Shown here: positions 23,235 through 32,434 of the stretch, in pieces
How the letters are laid out: each line of letters begins with the position of its first letter
How positions within the stretch are numbered: position 1 is the first letter of the stretch
Source of the DNA: Nonomuraea africana
GTDB taxonomy: Bacteria; Actinomycetota; Actinomycetes; Streptosporangiales; Streptosporangiaceae
Length of the DNA: 64,000 nt
Direction of reading: 5' to 3'
Assembly: GCF_014873535.1 (NCBI RefSeq)
Contig: NZ_JADBEF010000001.1
Coordinates: forward strand, 9,114,001 to 9,178,000
Notes under the pieces: generated by a model
The model's input: only the letters and a program-made list of their open reading frames with translations
What the model was told of the DNA's origin: nothing
The model's database searches: none
Program-made: the position numbers and the translations under genes

Positions 23235-24692
23235 TCACAGCCCCCTGGAGAGCCGGTGATAGGCCTGGTTCCAGCGCAGTTCCTTGGTGAACTGCCGCAT
23301 CGTGGTGTCGGCGTCGATCACCAGTAGCTCGACCTCCAGCATGTCGGCCAGATCGGTCAGCTCCTCCACGCCGACGGCCGTCGACAGCACCGTGTGGTGC
23401 GGGGCGCCCGCCGTCAGCCAGGCCTCGGCCGAGGTGCGCAGGTTCGGCCTGGGCCGCCAGACCGCCCGCGCCACCGGCAGGCTGGGCAGCGGCTCCAGCG
23501 GGGCGGTCACGTCGATCTCGTTGGCCACCAGCCGGAAGCGGTCGCCCAGGTCGGCGAGCCCGACCACCAGACCCGGGCCTGGCGTCGCGTCGAAGACCAG
23601 GCGGACGGGGTCCTCCCTGCCGCCGATGGACAGCGGATGGATCTCGCACGACGGGGTGCCGGAGGCGATCGAGGGGCAGACCTCGAGCATGTGCGCGCCG
23701 AGGACGAGCTCCTCGCCGGGTGTCAGGTGGTAGGTGTAGTCCTCCATGAAGGAGGTGCCGCCGTCGGGGGCCATCGCCTTCAGCGTGCGCAGCAGCGCCG
23801 ACGTCTTCCAGTCGCCCTCGCCGCCGAAGCCGTACCCGTCGGCCATCAGCCGCTGGACGGCGAGGCCGGGCAGCTGGCGCAGGCCGCCGAGATCCTCGAA
23901 GTTGGTGGTGAACGCCTTGAAGCCGCCTGCCTCGAGGAAGTGCCGCAGGCCGAGCTCGATGCGGGCCGCGTAGCGCAACGACTCGTGCCGCTCGCCGAGG
24001 AGAGAGGGAGCGATCTTATACAGGTCCTGATATTTCAGGACCAGGGCGTCGATGTCGGTGTCCGCGGCGGCGTCGACGGCCTCGACCAGGTCGTTGACCC
24101 CATAGGTGTTCACCGACACCCCGAACCGTAGCTGCGCCTCGACCTTGTCGCCCTCGGTGACGGCGACGTCGCGCATGTTGTCGCCGAAACGGGCCAGCTT
24201 CAGCGTGCGCAGCTCGCGCAGGCCGGTCGCGGCGCGGGTCCACGCCAGGAGGCGGGCGGCCACCGCGGGATCGCTCACGTGCCCCGCCACCGTCTTGCGG
24301 GGAACGCCCAGCCTGGTCTGGACGAAGCCGAACTCCCTGTCACCGTGCGCGGCCTGGTTGAGGTTCATGAAGTCCATGTCGATGGAGCTCCACGGCAGCG
24401 CGACGTCGGCCTGCGTGTGCAGGTGCAGCAACGGCTTGCGCAACGCGTCCAGCCCGGCGATCCACATCTTCGCTGGGGAGAAGGTGTGCATCCACGCGAC
24501 CACGCCCGCGCAGTCGTCGTCGGCGTTGGCCTCCAGCATCATCCGCCGGATGGCGGCGGCGTCGGTCAGGACCGGCTTCCACTCCACCTCGACAGGCAGC
24601 TGGGCGGCGATCCGCCGGGACTGCTCGGCCACCTGGCGCAGGGTGTCCTCGCCGTACAACCCTTGGCTGCCGGTCAGAAACCAGATGCTCAA
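23235..24692 (-). CDS. araA: L-arabinose isomerase
   Basis: 485 residues, family length about 500. It converts L-arabinose to L-ribulose with Mn(II). Seen: IWFLTGSQGLYG at the start, WMHTFSPAKMWI, DMDFMNLNQAAHGDREFGF, YGVNDLV, and EGDWKTSAL with EDYTYH further on, with the metal-binding Glu/His positions present. The start is TTG at 24692: AGAGGAG lies eight bases ahead and the TTG overlaps the araD stop (TTGA). An upstream ATG is in another frame. Last gene of the arabinose operon. Confidence 0.95.
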   Translation of the reverse strand: MSIWFLTGSQGLYGEDTLRQVAEQSRRIAAQLPVEVEWKPVLTDAAAIRRMMLEANADDDCAGVVAWMHTFSPAKMWIAGLDALRKPLLHLHTQADVALPWSSIDMDFMNLNQAAHGDREFGFVQTRLGVPRKTVAGHVSDPAVAARLLAWTRAATGLRELRTLKLARFGDNMRDVAVTEGDKVEAQLRFGVSVNTYGVNDLVEAVDAAADTDIDALVLKYQDLYKIAPSLLGERHESLRYAARIELGLRHFLEAGGFKAFTTNFEDLGGLRQLPGLAVQRLMADGYGFGGEGDWKTSALLRTLKAMAPDGGTSFMEDYTYHLTPGEELVLGAHMLEVCPSIASGTPSCEIHPLSIGGREDPVRLVFDATPGPGLVVGLADLGDRFRLVANEIDVTAPLEPLPSLPVARAVWRPRPNLRTSAEAWLTAGAPHHTVLSTAVGVEELTDLADMLEVELLVIDADTTMRQFTKELRWNQAYHRLSRGL

Positions 24693-25336
24693 CGGGGGCT
24701 CCTCTGTCCATAGACGTTCTGATAGCGGTCGTACAAACGGTCGATGTCGGCCTGCGGGATGGGCAGCGGCTCGCCCAGCTGGCGGGCGATGTGCACGGTG
24801 CGGGCCACGTCCTCGCACATCACCGCGGCCTTGACGGCCGCCTTGGGGTCCTTGCCGATGGTGAACACCCCGTGGTTGCGCATGAGGACGGCGGGCGAGC
24901 GGTGGCCCTTCAGCGTCCGGACGATGCCCTGCCCGATCGAGTCGTCCCCGATCAGCGCGAAGGGACCGATCGGGATCTCGCCGCCGAACTCGTCGGCCAT
25001 GGCGGTCAGCACGCACGGGATCGGCTCGTTGCGCGAGGCCCAGGCGGAGGCGTAGGTGGAGTGGGTGTGCACCACCCCGCCGACCTCGGGCATGTGCCGG
25101 TAGACGTAGGCATGGGCGGCGGTGTCACTGGAGGGCGCGTGCTCGCCCTCGACCAGGTTGCCGTCGAGGTCGCAGACGACCATGGCGGCGGGGGTCAGCT
25201 CGTCGTAGGAGACCCCTGAGGGCTTGATGACGAACAGGTCCTCGCCGGGGACCCGGCCTGAGACGTTGCCCGCGGTCCAGGCGACGAGGTTGTTGCGGAC
25301 CAGCTCGGCGTGCAGCTCGCACACGATCTTCCTCAT
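24689..25336 (-). CDS. araD: L-ribulose-5-phosphate 4-epimerase
   Basis: 215-residue class II aldolase/epimerase that makes D-xylulose 5-phosphate. Motifs: TAGNVSGR with GEDLFVIKPSGVSYDEL near 21-46, SSDTAAHAYVYRH with acid, VVHTHSTYASAWA (zinc histidines), and MRNHGVFTIG. The ATG overlaps the araB stop (ATGA) and the stop overlaps the araA TTG start, so all three enzymes are translationally coupled. Confidence 0.95.
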   Translation of the reverse strand: MRKIVCELHAELVRNNLVAWTAGNVSGRVPGEDLFVIKPSGVSYDELTPAAMVVCDLDGNLVEGEHAPSSDTAAHAYVYRHMPEVGGVVHTHSTYASAWASRNEPIPCVLTAMADEFGGEIPIGPFALIGDDSIGQGIVRTLKGHRSPAVLMRNHGVFTIGKDPKAAVKAAVMCEDVARTVHIARQLGEPLPIPQADIDRLYDRYQNVYGQRSPR

Positions 25337-27162
25337 GCCCGCGCCTCGCTTCCATGAGCACCGGCTCGCCCCGACCGGCCGACCTCGGTGACCCCGGCCT
25401 CGCTGCCTTGGGCTCTCTCGGGTGGCTCGGTGGTCCCGACCCCGGACGCCAGGTAGGCGGTTCCGGGGTCGATGGCGAGGGAGGGGGTGGCGGAGTTCCG
25501 GAGACGGCGGAGGGTGTGCAGGATGGCACCGTCGCCGAAGAAGTCGTGCAGCCTGCGGTATTCGGCATACAGAAGGTCGTAGGCGTCGGCGGCCTTCTCG
25601 TCCGGTAGGTAGGCGGCGGTGGTGCGTTTGCCCATCGCGGCGGCCGCCTCCCCGATGTCTCCGTACGCCCCGGCGGCGACGGCGGCGTGGATGGCCGAGC
25701 CGAGCGCGGGCCCCTGCTCGGAGCCGATCACCGACAGCGGACGGCGCAGCACGTCGGCGTACACCTGCATGAGGAAGCGGTTCTTCAACAGACCCCCCGC
25801 GACGACGAACTCCTCCACGGGGACGTCCGACGCCTCGAAGGTCTCCACGATGAGGCGGGCGCCGAACGCCGTCGCCTCGATGAGCGCCCGGTAGACGTCC
25901 TCGGGCCTGGTGGCCAGGGTCTGCCCGACGATCACGCCGGAGAGGTGGTGGTCGACGAGGATGGAGCGGTTGCCGTTGTGCCAGTCGAGGGCGACCAGCC
26001 CGTGCTCGCCGACCGCCTGAGCGGCCGCCAGCTCGGTCAGGTGCTCGTGGACGGACAGGCCGCGCGCCTTCGCCGCCTCGGCGTACGAGGAGGGCACGGC
26101 GTTGTCGACGAACCAGGCGAAGATGTCCCCCACCCCTGACTGCCCCGCCTCGTAGCCCCAGAGGCCCGGCACGATGCCGTCGCGTACGACGCCGCACATG
26201 CCGGGCACCTCGGCCAGCCGGTCGGAGGGCATGACGTGGCAGGTGGAGGTGCCCATGATGGCCACCATCTGGCCGGGCCGTACCGCGTCGGCGGCGGCCG
26301 CGGTCACGTGCGCGTCCACGTTGCCGACCGCGACGGCGACCCCCTCGGGCAGTCCGGTCCACTCGGCCGCCTGGGCGCTGAGCCGCCCGGCCAGCCCCCC
26401 GAGCGGCGCCAGCACGGGAGTCACGGCGGCGGGGGTTTCGAGGGTCGGGGTGGTCACCGTGAGCTTCTCGACGAAGCTCGCGAAGCCCGGATTCAGGGCG
26501 CCGAGGAAGTCGGCCGACGGATAGCCACCGTCCTGGAAGATCCCCTTGTATCCAGCGGTGCAGACGTTGCGCGTCTCCACGCCCGTGAGCTGCCAGACGA
26601 TCCAGTCCGCCGCCTCGATCCACCGCGCGGCCCGCTCGTAGACCGCAGGGTCCTCCTCCAGGACCTGCAGCCCCTTGGCGAACTCCCACTCCGAGGAGAT
26701 CTTGCCGCCGTAGCGCGGCAGCCACGCCTCCCCCCGCGAAGCCGCCAGCGCGTTGATCCGGTCCGCGTGCGCCTGCGCCGCGTGGTGCTTCCACAGTTTC
26801 GGCCACGCGTGCGGCACCGAGGGCGTCTCGAAGCACAGCGGCGTGCCGTCCGCGGTGGCCGGCAGCACGGTGCAGGCGGTGAAGTCGGTCCCGATGCCGA
26901 CGATCTGCGAGGGGGAGACGCCCGCCGCCGCCATCGCGGCGGGTACGGCGAAGCGCAGCACGTCGAGCCAGTCCTGGGGTGACTGGAGCGCCCAGTCGGG
27001 TCCCAGGCGGGTGGAGGAGCCGGGCAGGTACTCCTCGATGACCCCGTGGGCGTACTCGTGCACGGCGCTGCCCACCTCGGCGCCGTCCGAGACGCGCACG
27101 ACGACGGCGCGTCCGGACAGCGTCCCGAAGTCGACGCCGACCACGTGACTGTTAGCGTTCAC
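25333..27162 (-). CDS. araB: ribulokinase
   Basis: 609 residues from GTG at 27162, chosen for GGAG eight bases upstream; ATG at 27174 has no ribosome site. FGGY kinase: VVGVDFGTLSGRAVVV at the N-terminus, FTACTVLP, EWEFAKGLQVLEEDP, GNVDAHVTAA, IMGTSTCHV and ATAFGARLIVETFE. Phosphorylates L-ribulose. It has a C-terminal tail of about 45 residues rich in Gly, Glu and Ser beyond the kinase fold. An AraR-like operator overlaps its start, at 27150. Confidence 0.95.
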   Translation of the reverse strand: MNANSHVVGVDFGTLSGRAVVVRVSDGAEVGSAVHEYAHGVIEEYLPGSSTRLGPDWALQSPQDWLDVLRFAVPAAMAAAGVSPSQIVGIGTDFTACTVLPATADGTPLCFETPSVPHAWPKLWKHHAAQAHADRINALAASRGEAWLPRYGGKISSEWEFAKGLQVLEEDPAVYERAARWIEAADWIVWQLTGVETRNVCTAGYKGIFQDGGYPSADFLGALNPGFASFVEKLTVTTPTLETPAAVTPVLAPLGGLAGRLSAQAAEWTGLPEGVAVAVGNVDAHVTAAAADAVRPGQMVAIMGTSTCHVMPSDRLAEVPGMCGVVRDGIVPGLWGYEAGQSGVGDIFAWFVDNAVPSSYAEAAKARGLSVHEHLTELAAAQAVGEHGLVALDWHNGNRSILVDHHLSGVIVGQTLATRPEDVYRALIEATAFGARLIVETFEASDVPVEEFVVAGGLLKNRFLMQVYADVLRRPLSVIGSEQGPALGSAIHAAVAAGAYGDIGEAAAAMGKRTTAAYLPDEKAADAYDLLYAEYRRLHDFFGDGAILHTLRRLRNSATPSLAIDPGTAYLASGVGTTEPPERAQGSEAGVTEVGRSGRAGAHGSEARA

Positions 27163-27163
27163 A
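27150..27163. promoter_or_regulatory. candidate LacI-type operator at araB start
   Basis: TGTTAGCGTTCACA (plus strand) matches the site at 32121-32134 in 12 of 14 positions and keeps the CG-centred TGTTA..TNACA form. It overlaps the araB start codon, suggesting repression of an internal promoter by the LacI protein encoded next door. Confidence 0.5.
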
Positions 27164-27204
27164 TAAAGCTCCATACAGCTGACCGAAAGTGTCGGGGAGA
27201 AGGG

Positions 27205-28215
27205 TTAGGGCGCGGTGGCCGTGCTGGCTCTGATCACGAAGCCGGGCGGCACGACGAGGCGCTCGGTCTCGACGGGGCCCACCGCCTCGATCTGCCTGAG
27301 CAGCACCTCGATGCAGTGCCTGCCGACCGCGTCGAAGTCTTGCCTGACCGTGGTGAGCGGCGGTGAGAAGAACTCCGACTCGGGGATGTCGTCGAAGCCC
27401 ACGATGCTGATCTCGTCGGGGACCTTGACCCCCTCCTCGGCGAAGGCACGCAGCACGCCGAGCGCCATCTGGTCGTTGGCCGCGAAGACCGCGGTCACCT
27501 CGTCCATCGCGGCCAGGCGCCTGCCCGCGGCGTAGCCCGCGCGCGGGCTCCAGTCACCCGCCAGCGGCTCGGGCACCGGACGGCCCGCCTCCACCAGCGC
27601 GGAGCGCCAGCCCTCGAGCCTGCCCTCGGCCTCCAGCCAGTCGGAGGGGCCGCTGACGTGCCAGACCGTCGAGTGGCCCAGGTCGAGCAGGTGCCTGGTG
27701 GCCAGTCGCGCGCCCTCGACCTGGTCGATGCAGACCGCTGACACCTCCGATCGATGGGTGCCCTCGACGGCCACCGCGGGCATGCCCGCGGGCAGGGTCT
27801 CCAGGGCACGGGCCGCCGAACGCTGCGGCGCCACCACGACGACCCCGTCGACGCCCTGCTCGGCGAGGTACTCGATGGCGTCGCGCACGCTGGAGGCGTC
27901 GAGCGACTTCAGGCTCACGATGCTGACGAAATAGCCGGCGGTCCTGGCGGCCTGCTCGATGCCGTAGATCGTGCTGGCCGGGCCGTACAGGGTGGTGTCG
28001 AAGCTGACCACGCCGAGCGTGCGGGAGCGGCTGGTGACCAGGGCGCGGGCGACGAGGTTGCGCCGGTAGCCCAGCTCGTCGATCGCGGCCAGCACCCTGG
28101 CGCGGGTCTCGGCGCGCACGTTTGGGTGGTCGTTGAGCACCCGCGAGACCGTCTGGTGCGACACGCCAGCGAGTTTGGCAACGTCGGACATCACGGGGGG
28201 GCGACGCCTGGCCAC
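27205..28215 (-). CDS. LacI-family regulator of the arabinose genes
   Basis: 336 residues from GTG at 28215 with AAAGGAG seven bases before it. The helix-turn-helix VMSDVAKLAGVSHQTVSRVL (about 8-27) and sugar-sensing domain ending FDDIPESEFFSPPLTTVRQD are normal. It lies between the transporter genes and araBDA on the same strand. Two matching palindromes, at the araB start and ahead of the binding-protein gene, make it the likely arabinose-responsive repressor. Inference from context; it is unrelated to E. coli AraC. Confidence 0.9.
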   Translation of the reverse strand: MARRRPPVMSDVAKLAGVSHQTVSRVLNDHPNVRAETRARVLAAIDELGYRRNLVARALVTSRSRTLGVVSFDTTLYGPASTIYGIEQAARTAGYFVSIVSLKSLDASSVRDAIEYLAEQGVDGVVVVAPQRSAARALETLPAGMPAVAVEGTHRSEVSAVCIDQVEGARLATRHLLDLGHSTVWHVSGPSDWLEAEGRLEGWRSALVEAGRPVPEPLAGDWSPRAGYAAGRRLAAMDEVTAVFAANDQMALGVLRAFAEEGVKVPDEISIVGFDDIPESEFFSPPLTTVRQDFDAVGRHCIEVLLRQIEAVGPVETERLVVPPGFVIRASTATAP

Positions 28216-28248
28216 AAGGACTCCTTTCGCTGGCCTGCCCAGAATAGA

Positions 28249-29472
28249 TCAGCGCGAGGCGCCGGCGCGGCGCTTGGTCCACACGTCGAAGGCCACGGCC
28301 GCCAGCAGGACGGCCCCCTTCACCAGCATGACGCGCTCGCTCGGCGAGCCGATCAGGGACATGCCATTGTTGATCACCGCCATGATGAGGCCGCCGGTGA
28401 TCGCGCCGACCACCTTACCGACTCCGCCCTGCACGGCCGCACCGCCGATGAAGGCCGCCGCGATGGCGTCCAGCTCGAAGCTGTTGCCCGCGGTGGGGCC
28501 CGCCTGGTTGAGCCGGCCGGCGAAGATGATGCCGGCGACCGCCGACAGCACGCCCATGTTGACGAAGATCCAGAAGACGACCTGCTTGACCTTGACACCG
28601 GACAGCACGGCCGCCTGCAGGTTGCCGCCGATGGCGTAGATGCGGCGGCCGAAGACGGTGCGGTTGGCCAGCAGGGAGTAGCCCAGCACCAGGAAGGCGA
28701 GCAGGACCAGCACCCACGGCAGGTTCTTGAACCTGGCCAGCTGCACCACGAGGAAGAGGATGAGCGCGGCGCCCGCGGCCATCTTCAGCGCGAACAGCGG
28801 CAGGGCGTCGACCGCCTGGCCGTACCCGCTGCGGGCCGAGCGGGTGCGCCACTGGGCCGCGACCATGCCCGCGATCGCCATCAGCCCGATCAACAGGCTG
28901 AACAGGTCGGCGCCGCCCAGGGGGCCGAGCCCGATGTTGCCGAGGTAGCCGTCGGTGAAGCCGTTGGCCAGCGTGCGGACCGCGTCGGGGAAGGGGCCGA
29001 TGCCCTGGTTGCCCAGCACGGTGAGGGTGAGCGCGCGGAACAGCAGCATGCCCGCCAGCGTCACGATGAACGCGGGGATGCCGAAGTAGGCGACCCAGAA
29101 GCCCTGCCACGCGCCGATGAGCCCGCCCGCGACGATCGTGAGCAGGAGGGCGAGCGGCCACGGCAGGCCCATGTTGACCATCAGCACCGCCGAGAGCGCC
29201 CCCGTGACCGCCACCACCGAGCCGACCGACAGGTCGATGTGCCCCGCGATGATGATCAGGATCATCCCGATCGCCAGGATCAGGACGTAGGAGTTCTGGA
29301 CGATGATGTTGGAGATGTTCTGCGGCGTCAGCAGCGCGCCGTCGGTCAGCACCGAGAACAGCGCGACGATCAGCGCGAAGGCCACGTAGATGCCGCTGGA
29401 TCGCAGGTTGAGCCGGAGCGGCCGCTTCGCCTCGACCTCCGTCTCGGCGGCGCGCGGAGTGGTCATGGTCAT
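28249..29472 (-). CDS. mmsB: sugar ABC transporter permease (MmsB/GguB type)
   Basis: 407 residues with about ten membrane helices; the LIIIAGHIDLSVGSVVAVTGAL segment (about 71-92) and the GGNLQAAVLSGVKVK loop are typical of permeases paired with ChvE-type binding proteins. The start overlaps the stop of the ATPase gene (ATGA). It should move arabinose or a related monosaccharide across the membrane. The symbol follows the family name and does not prove the substrate. Confidence 0.9.
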   Translation of the reverse strand: MTMTTPRAAETEVEAKRPLRLNLRSSGIYVAFALIVALFSVLTDGALLTPQNISNIIVQNSYVLILAIGMILIIIAGHIDLSVGSVVAVTGALSAVLMVNMGLPWPLALLLTIVAGGLIGAWQGFWVAYFGIPAFIVTLAGMLLFRALTLTVLGNQGIGPFPDAVRTLANGFTDGYLGNIGLGPLGGADLFSLLIGLMAIAGMVAAQWRTRSARSGYGQAVDALPLFALKMAAGAALILFLVVQLARFKNLPWVLVLLAFLVLGYSLLANRTVFGRRIYAIGGNLQAAVLSGVKVKQVVFWIFVNMGVLSAVAGIIFAGRLNQAGPTAGNSFELDAIAAAFIGGAAVQGGVGKVVGAITGGLIMAVINNGMSLIGSPSERVMLVKGAVLLAAVAFDVWTKRRAGASR

Positions 29473-30977
29473 CGAGGGGTTCCCTTGGTCATGAGGTGCA
29501 TGAGGCTCTCCTGTGTGGCCTCACCCCTGGGCAGTTCCCCGGTGATGCGGCCCTCGGAGAGGGTGTAGATCCGGTCGCACAGGCCCAGGAGCTCGGGCAG
29601 CTCAGAGGAGATCACCAGCACCGCCTTGCCCTCGGCGGCGAGCCGGTTGATGATCGTGTAGATCTCGTACTTCGCCCCGACGTCGATGCCTCTCGTCGGC
29701 TCGTCGAGGATCAGCACGTCGGGCCCGGTCAGGATCCACTTCGAGAGCACGACCTTCTGCTGGTTGCCGCCGCTGAGCTTGCCGACCACGCTCGACACCC
29801 CGGGCGCCTTGATGTTCATGCTCCGGTGGAAGCCCTCGGCGACCTGGTACTCCTCCCGCTCGTCGATCCACACCCCCTTCAGCGCGGCCGCGGAGATGTT
29901 GCGCTTGATGTCGTCGATCAGGTTGAGGCCGTACCGCTTGCGGTCCTCGGTGGCATAGGCCAGGCCGTGCCTGATCGCGTCCTGGACGGTGCGCAGCTCG
30001 ACCGGCCTGCCGTTCTTGAAGATCCGCCCGGAGATACCGGTGCCGTAGGCGCGGCCGAACACGCTCATGGCCAGCTCCGTACGGCCGGCGCCCATCAGGC
30101 CCGCGAGTCCGACGATCTCCCCGCGCCGCAGCGTCAGGGCGGCGCCGTCGACCACCTTGCGGTCCGGCTGGCTCGGGCTGTGGACCGTCCAGTCCTCGAT
30201 GCGCAGCACCTCCTCGCCGATGGCGGGCTCGCGCGGAGGGAAGCGGTTGTCCAGCGCCCGGCCGACCATCCCGGCGATGATGCGCTCCTCGGTGACCTCG
30301 CCCGCGTCCAGCGTCTCGATCGTCCGGCCGTCCCTGATGATCGTGACGGAGTCGGCGATCGCGATCACCTCGTTCAGCTTGTGGGAGATGATCACGCAGG
30401 TGATGCCGTCGTCCCGCAGGCCGCGCAGCAGGTCGAGCAGGTGGGCGGAGTCGTCGTCGTTCAGCGCGGCGGTCGGCTCGTCGAGGATGAGCAGCTTCAC
30501 GTCCTTCGACAGGGCCTTGGCGATCTCGACGAGCTGTTGCTTGCCCACGCCGAGGTCCGACACCGTCGTCACCGGGTTCTCCCGCAGGCCGACGCGCCTC
30601 ATCAGCTCGCCCGCCTCGAAGTTGGTGCGGTTCCAGTCGATGAAGCCACGCCTGGCCCGCTCGTTGCCGAGGAAGATGTTCTCCGCGATCGACAGCTGCG
30701 GGCTGAGCGCCAGCTCCTGGTGGATGATGACGATGCCGGCCCGCTCGCTGTCGCGGATGCCGCCGAACGCGCAGCGCCGCCCCTCGAAGAGGATCTCGCC
30801 CTCGTAGTCGCCGTGCGGGTGGACTCCAGACAGCACCTTCATCAGCGTCGACTTGCCCGCGCCGTTCTCGCCGCAGATGGCGTGGATCTCGCCGCGGCGT
30901 ACGGTGAGGTTGACGTCGTTGAGCGCCTTCACCCCCGGAAAGGTCTTGGTGATGCCGCTCATCTGGAGGATGCTCAC
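29469..30977 (-). CDS. mmsA: sugar ABC transporter ATP-binding protein, two ATPase domains (MmsA/GguA type)
   Basis: 502 residues from GTG at 30977. First ATPase domain: Walker A GENGAGKSTLM (about 36-46), LGVGKQQLVEIAKALS signature region and LLILDEPTAAL. Second: GLMGAGRTELAMSVFG, LSGGNQQKVVLSKWI and LILDEPTRGIDVG. This tandem arrangement is that of monosaccharide (CUT2) importers. Overlaps the binding-protein stop by GTGA and the permease start by ATGA. Confidence 0.95.
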   Translation of the reverse strand: MSILQMSGITKTFPGVKALNDVNLTVRRGEIHAICGENGAGKSTLMKVLSGVHPHGDYEGEILFEGRRCAFGGIRDSERAGIVIIHQELALSPQLSIAENIFLGNERARRGFIDWNRTNFEAGELMRRVGLRENPVTTVSDLGVGKQQLVEIAKALSKDVKLLILDEPTAALNDDDSAHLLDLLRGLRDDGITCVIISHKLNEVIAIADSVTIIRDGRTIETLDAGEVTEERIIAGMVGRALDNRFPPREPAIGEEVLRIEDWTVHSPSQPDRKVVDGAALTLRRGEIVGLAGLMGAGRTELAMSVFGRAYGTGISGRIFKNGRPVELRTVQDAIRHGLAYATEDRKRYGLNLIDDIKRNISAAALKGVWIDEREEYQVAEGFHRSMNIKAPGVSSVVGKLSGGNQQKVVLSKWILTGPDVLILDEPTRGIDVGAKYEIYTIINRLAAEGKAVLVISSELPELLGLCDRIYTLSEGRITGELPRGEATQESLMHLMTKGTPR

Positions 30978-32062
30978 TTGAGCTGGTCCGCCGTGTAGTA
31001 GTTGCCGCCGACGATGATCTGCTCGTAGTTGCTCTTGTCCACGATGACCGGCTCGAGCAGGTACGACGGGACGACCTTGGTGCCGTTGTCGTAGTCCGTG
31101 GTGTTGTTCACCTCGGGCTTGCCGCCCTTGAGCACCGCGTCGGCCATCTTGACGGTGGTCTCGGCCAGCTTGCGGGTGTCCTTGAAGATCGTGGAGTACT
31201 GCTCGCCCGCGACGATGGACTTCACCGAGGCCAGCTCCGCGTCCTGCCCCGTCACCACGGGGTAGGGGTCGTAGCCGTTGCTCTTCAGCGCCGACAGGAT
31301 GCCGATCGACAGGCCGTCGTACGGCGAGAGCACGCCGTCGACCTTCTCGCCGCCGGTGTAGGTCTTGGTGAGGATGTCCTCCATGCGCTTCTGCGCCGTG
31401 GCGGGGTCCCAGCGCAGGATGGCGGCGGTCTTGAAGTCGGTCTGACCGCTCCTGACCTTGATCGTGCCGTCCTTGATCTTGGGTTCGAGCACCGACATCG
31501 CGCCGTTCCAGAAGAAGGTCGCGTTGTTGTCGTCGGGGGAGCCGCCGAACAGCTCGACGTTGTACGGGGGCTTCTTGGCCTCGAGGCCCTTCAGCAGCGA
31601 GGTCGCCTGCTGCACGCCGACCTTGAAGTTGTCGAAGGTGGCGTAGTAGTCGACGTTGGGGCTGTTGCGGATCAGCCGGTCGTAGGCGATGACCGGGATC
31701 TTGTTGTCGGCGGCCTGCTGGAGCTGCGAGGTCAGCGCGGTGCCGTCGATCGAGGCGACGATCAGGAGCTTGGCGCCCTTGGTGATCTGGTTCTCGATCT
31801 GGTTGGCCTGCGTGGGGATGTCGTTCTCCGCGTACTGCAGGTCGACCTGGTAGCCGAGCTTCTCCAGCTGCGTCTTGACGTTGTCGCCGTCGTGGATCCA
31901 GCGTTCGGACGACTTCGTCGGCATGGTCACGCCGATGAGCGCTCCCGCGCTGCCGCTGCCGCTGGGCGCGGCCTGGGCGTCGACGGTCTTCTGGCTGGAA
32001 CCGCACGCCGTCAGGGTGGCGGCGAGGGCGAGTACGGAGACGATGCCCCAGGTCCGTCCCAT
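30974..32062 (-). CDS. chvE: ChvE-type multiple-sugar-binding lipoprotein
   Basis: 362 residues from ATG at 32062, with GGAGACC ahead. Lipobox LTAC after a hydrophobic stretch (cysteine near 20). The mature part, IGVTMPTKSSERWIHDG, QYAENDIPTQANQIEN, IASIDGTALTSQLQQA and IAYDRLIRNSPNVDYYATFDN, closely follows ChvE, which binds several aldoses including L-arabinose. First gene of the arabinose unit. An operator-like palindrome lies 59 bases upstream. Confidence 0.92.
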   Translation of the reverse strand: MGRTWGIVSVLALAATLTACGSSQKTVDAQAAPSGSGSAGALIGVTMPTKSSERWIHDGDNVKTQLEKLGYQVDLQYAENDIPTQANQIENQITKGAKLLIVASIDGTALTSQLQQAADNKIPVIAYDRLIRNSPNVDYYATFDNFKVGVQQATSLLKGLEAKKPPYNVELFGGSPDDNNATFFWNGAMSVLEPKIKDGTIKVRSGQTDFKTAAILRWDPATAQKRMEDILTKTYTGGEKVDGVLSPYDGLSIGILSALKSNGYDPYPVVTGQDAELASVKSIVAGEQYSTIFKDTRKLAETTVKMADAVLKGGKPEVNNTTDYDNGTKVVPSYLLEPVIVDKSNYEQIIVGGNYYTADQLK

Positions 32063-32120
32063 CGTGGGTCTCCTCAATGAAGGGGATGAATCAGACAAAG
32101 CGCGTGGTGTTTCGGCTGAT

Positions 32121-32134
32121 TGTTATCGTTAACA
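32121..32134. promoter_or_regulatory. candidate LacI-type operator of the arabinose transporter
   Basis: TGTTATCGTTAACA has TGTTA/TAACA arms around a CG-containing centre, within an AT-rich patch upstream of the ChvE-type gene. It resembles the site at 27150-27163. Confidence 0.55.
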
Positions 32135-32137
32135 CAA

Positions 32138-32434
32138 GGCGTGTCAACGCTCCGCAGGAAACATGGAGGTAACGCTGACCGGGACGAAGCGGCCGCCCGG
32201 CCCGCTTGGCGATCGTGGACGGTCACCACGTAGCCGTACCCGTCGACCGGGGCGGCCCTGATCGGCCCGCCCGCCGCCGCGAGCGAGTCGTGCAGCGCCT
32301 GGGCGCCGACATCCTGGCGATCGAGGACCGCATGACCAGGGGGCGTGGACCTCGCGCAGGCCGAGCGCATCATCCAAGAGATGGCGACATCCTTGGAAGC
32401 TGACGTCGTTGGAAAGCTGACGCATTATCGGCAT
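32138..32434. other. spacer with possible coding remnant
   Basis: Between the arabinose operator and the kinase gene. The plus strand reads RLAIVDGHHVAVPVD, later RLGADILAIEDRMTRG in one frame, and DLAQAERIIQEM in another frame after 32340, as if from a broken gene. Near 32390-32423 two imperfect copies of TTGGAAGCTGACG stand side by side. I recognise no family and no intact gene. Confidence 0.35.
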
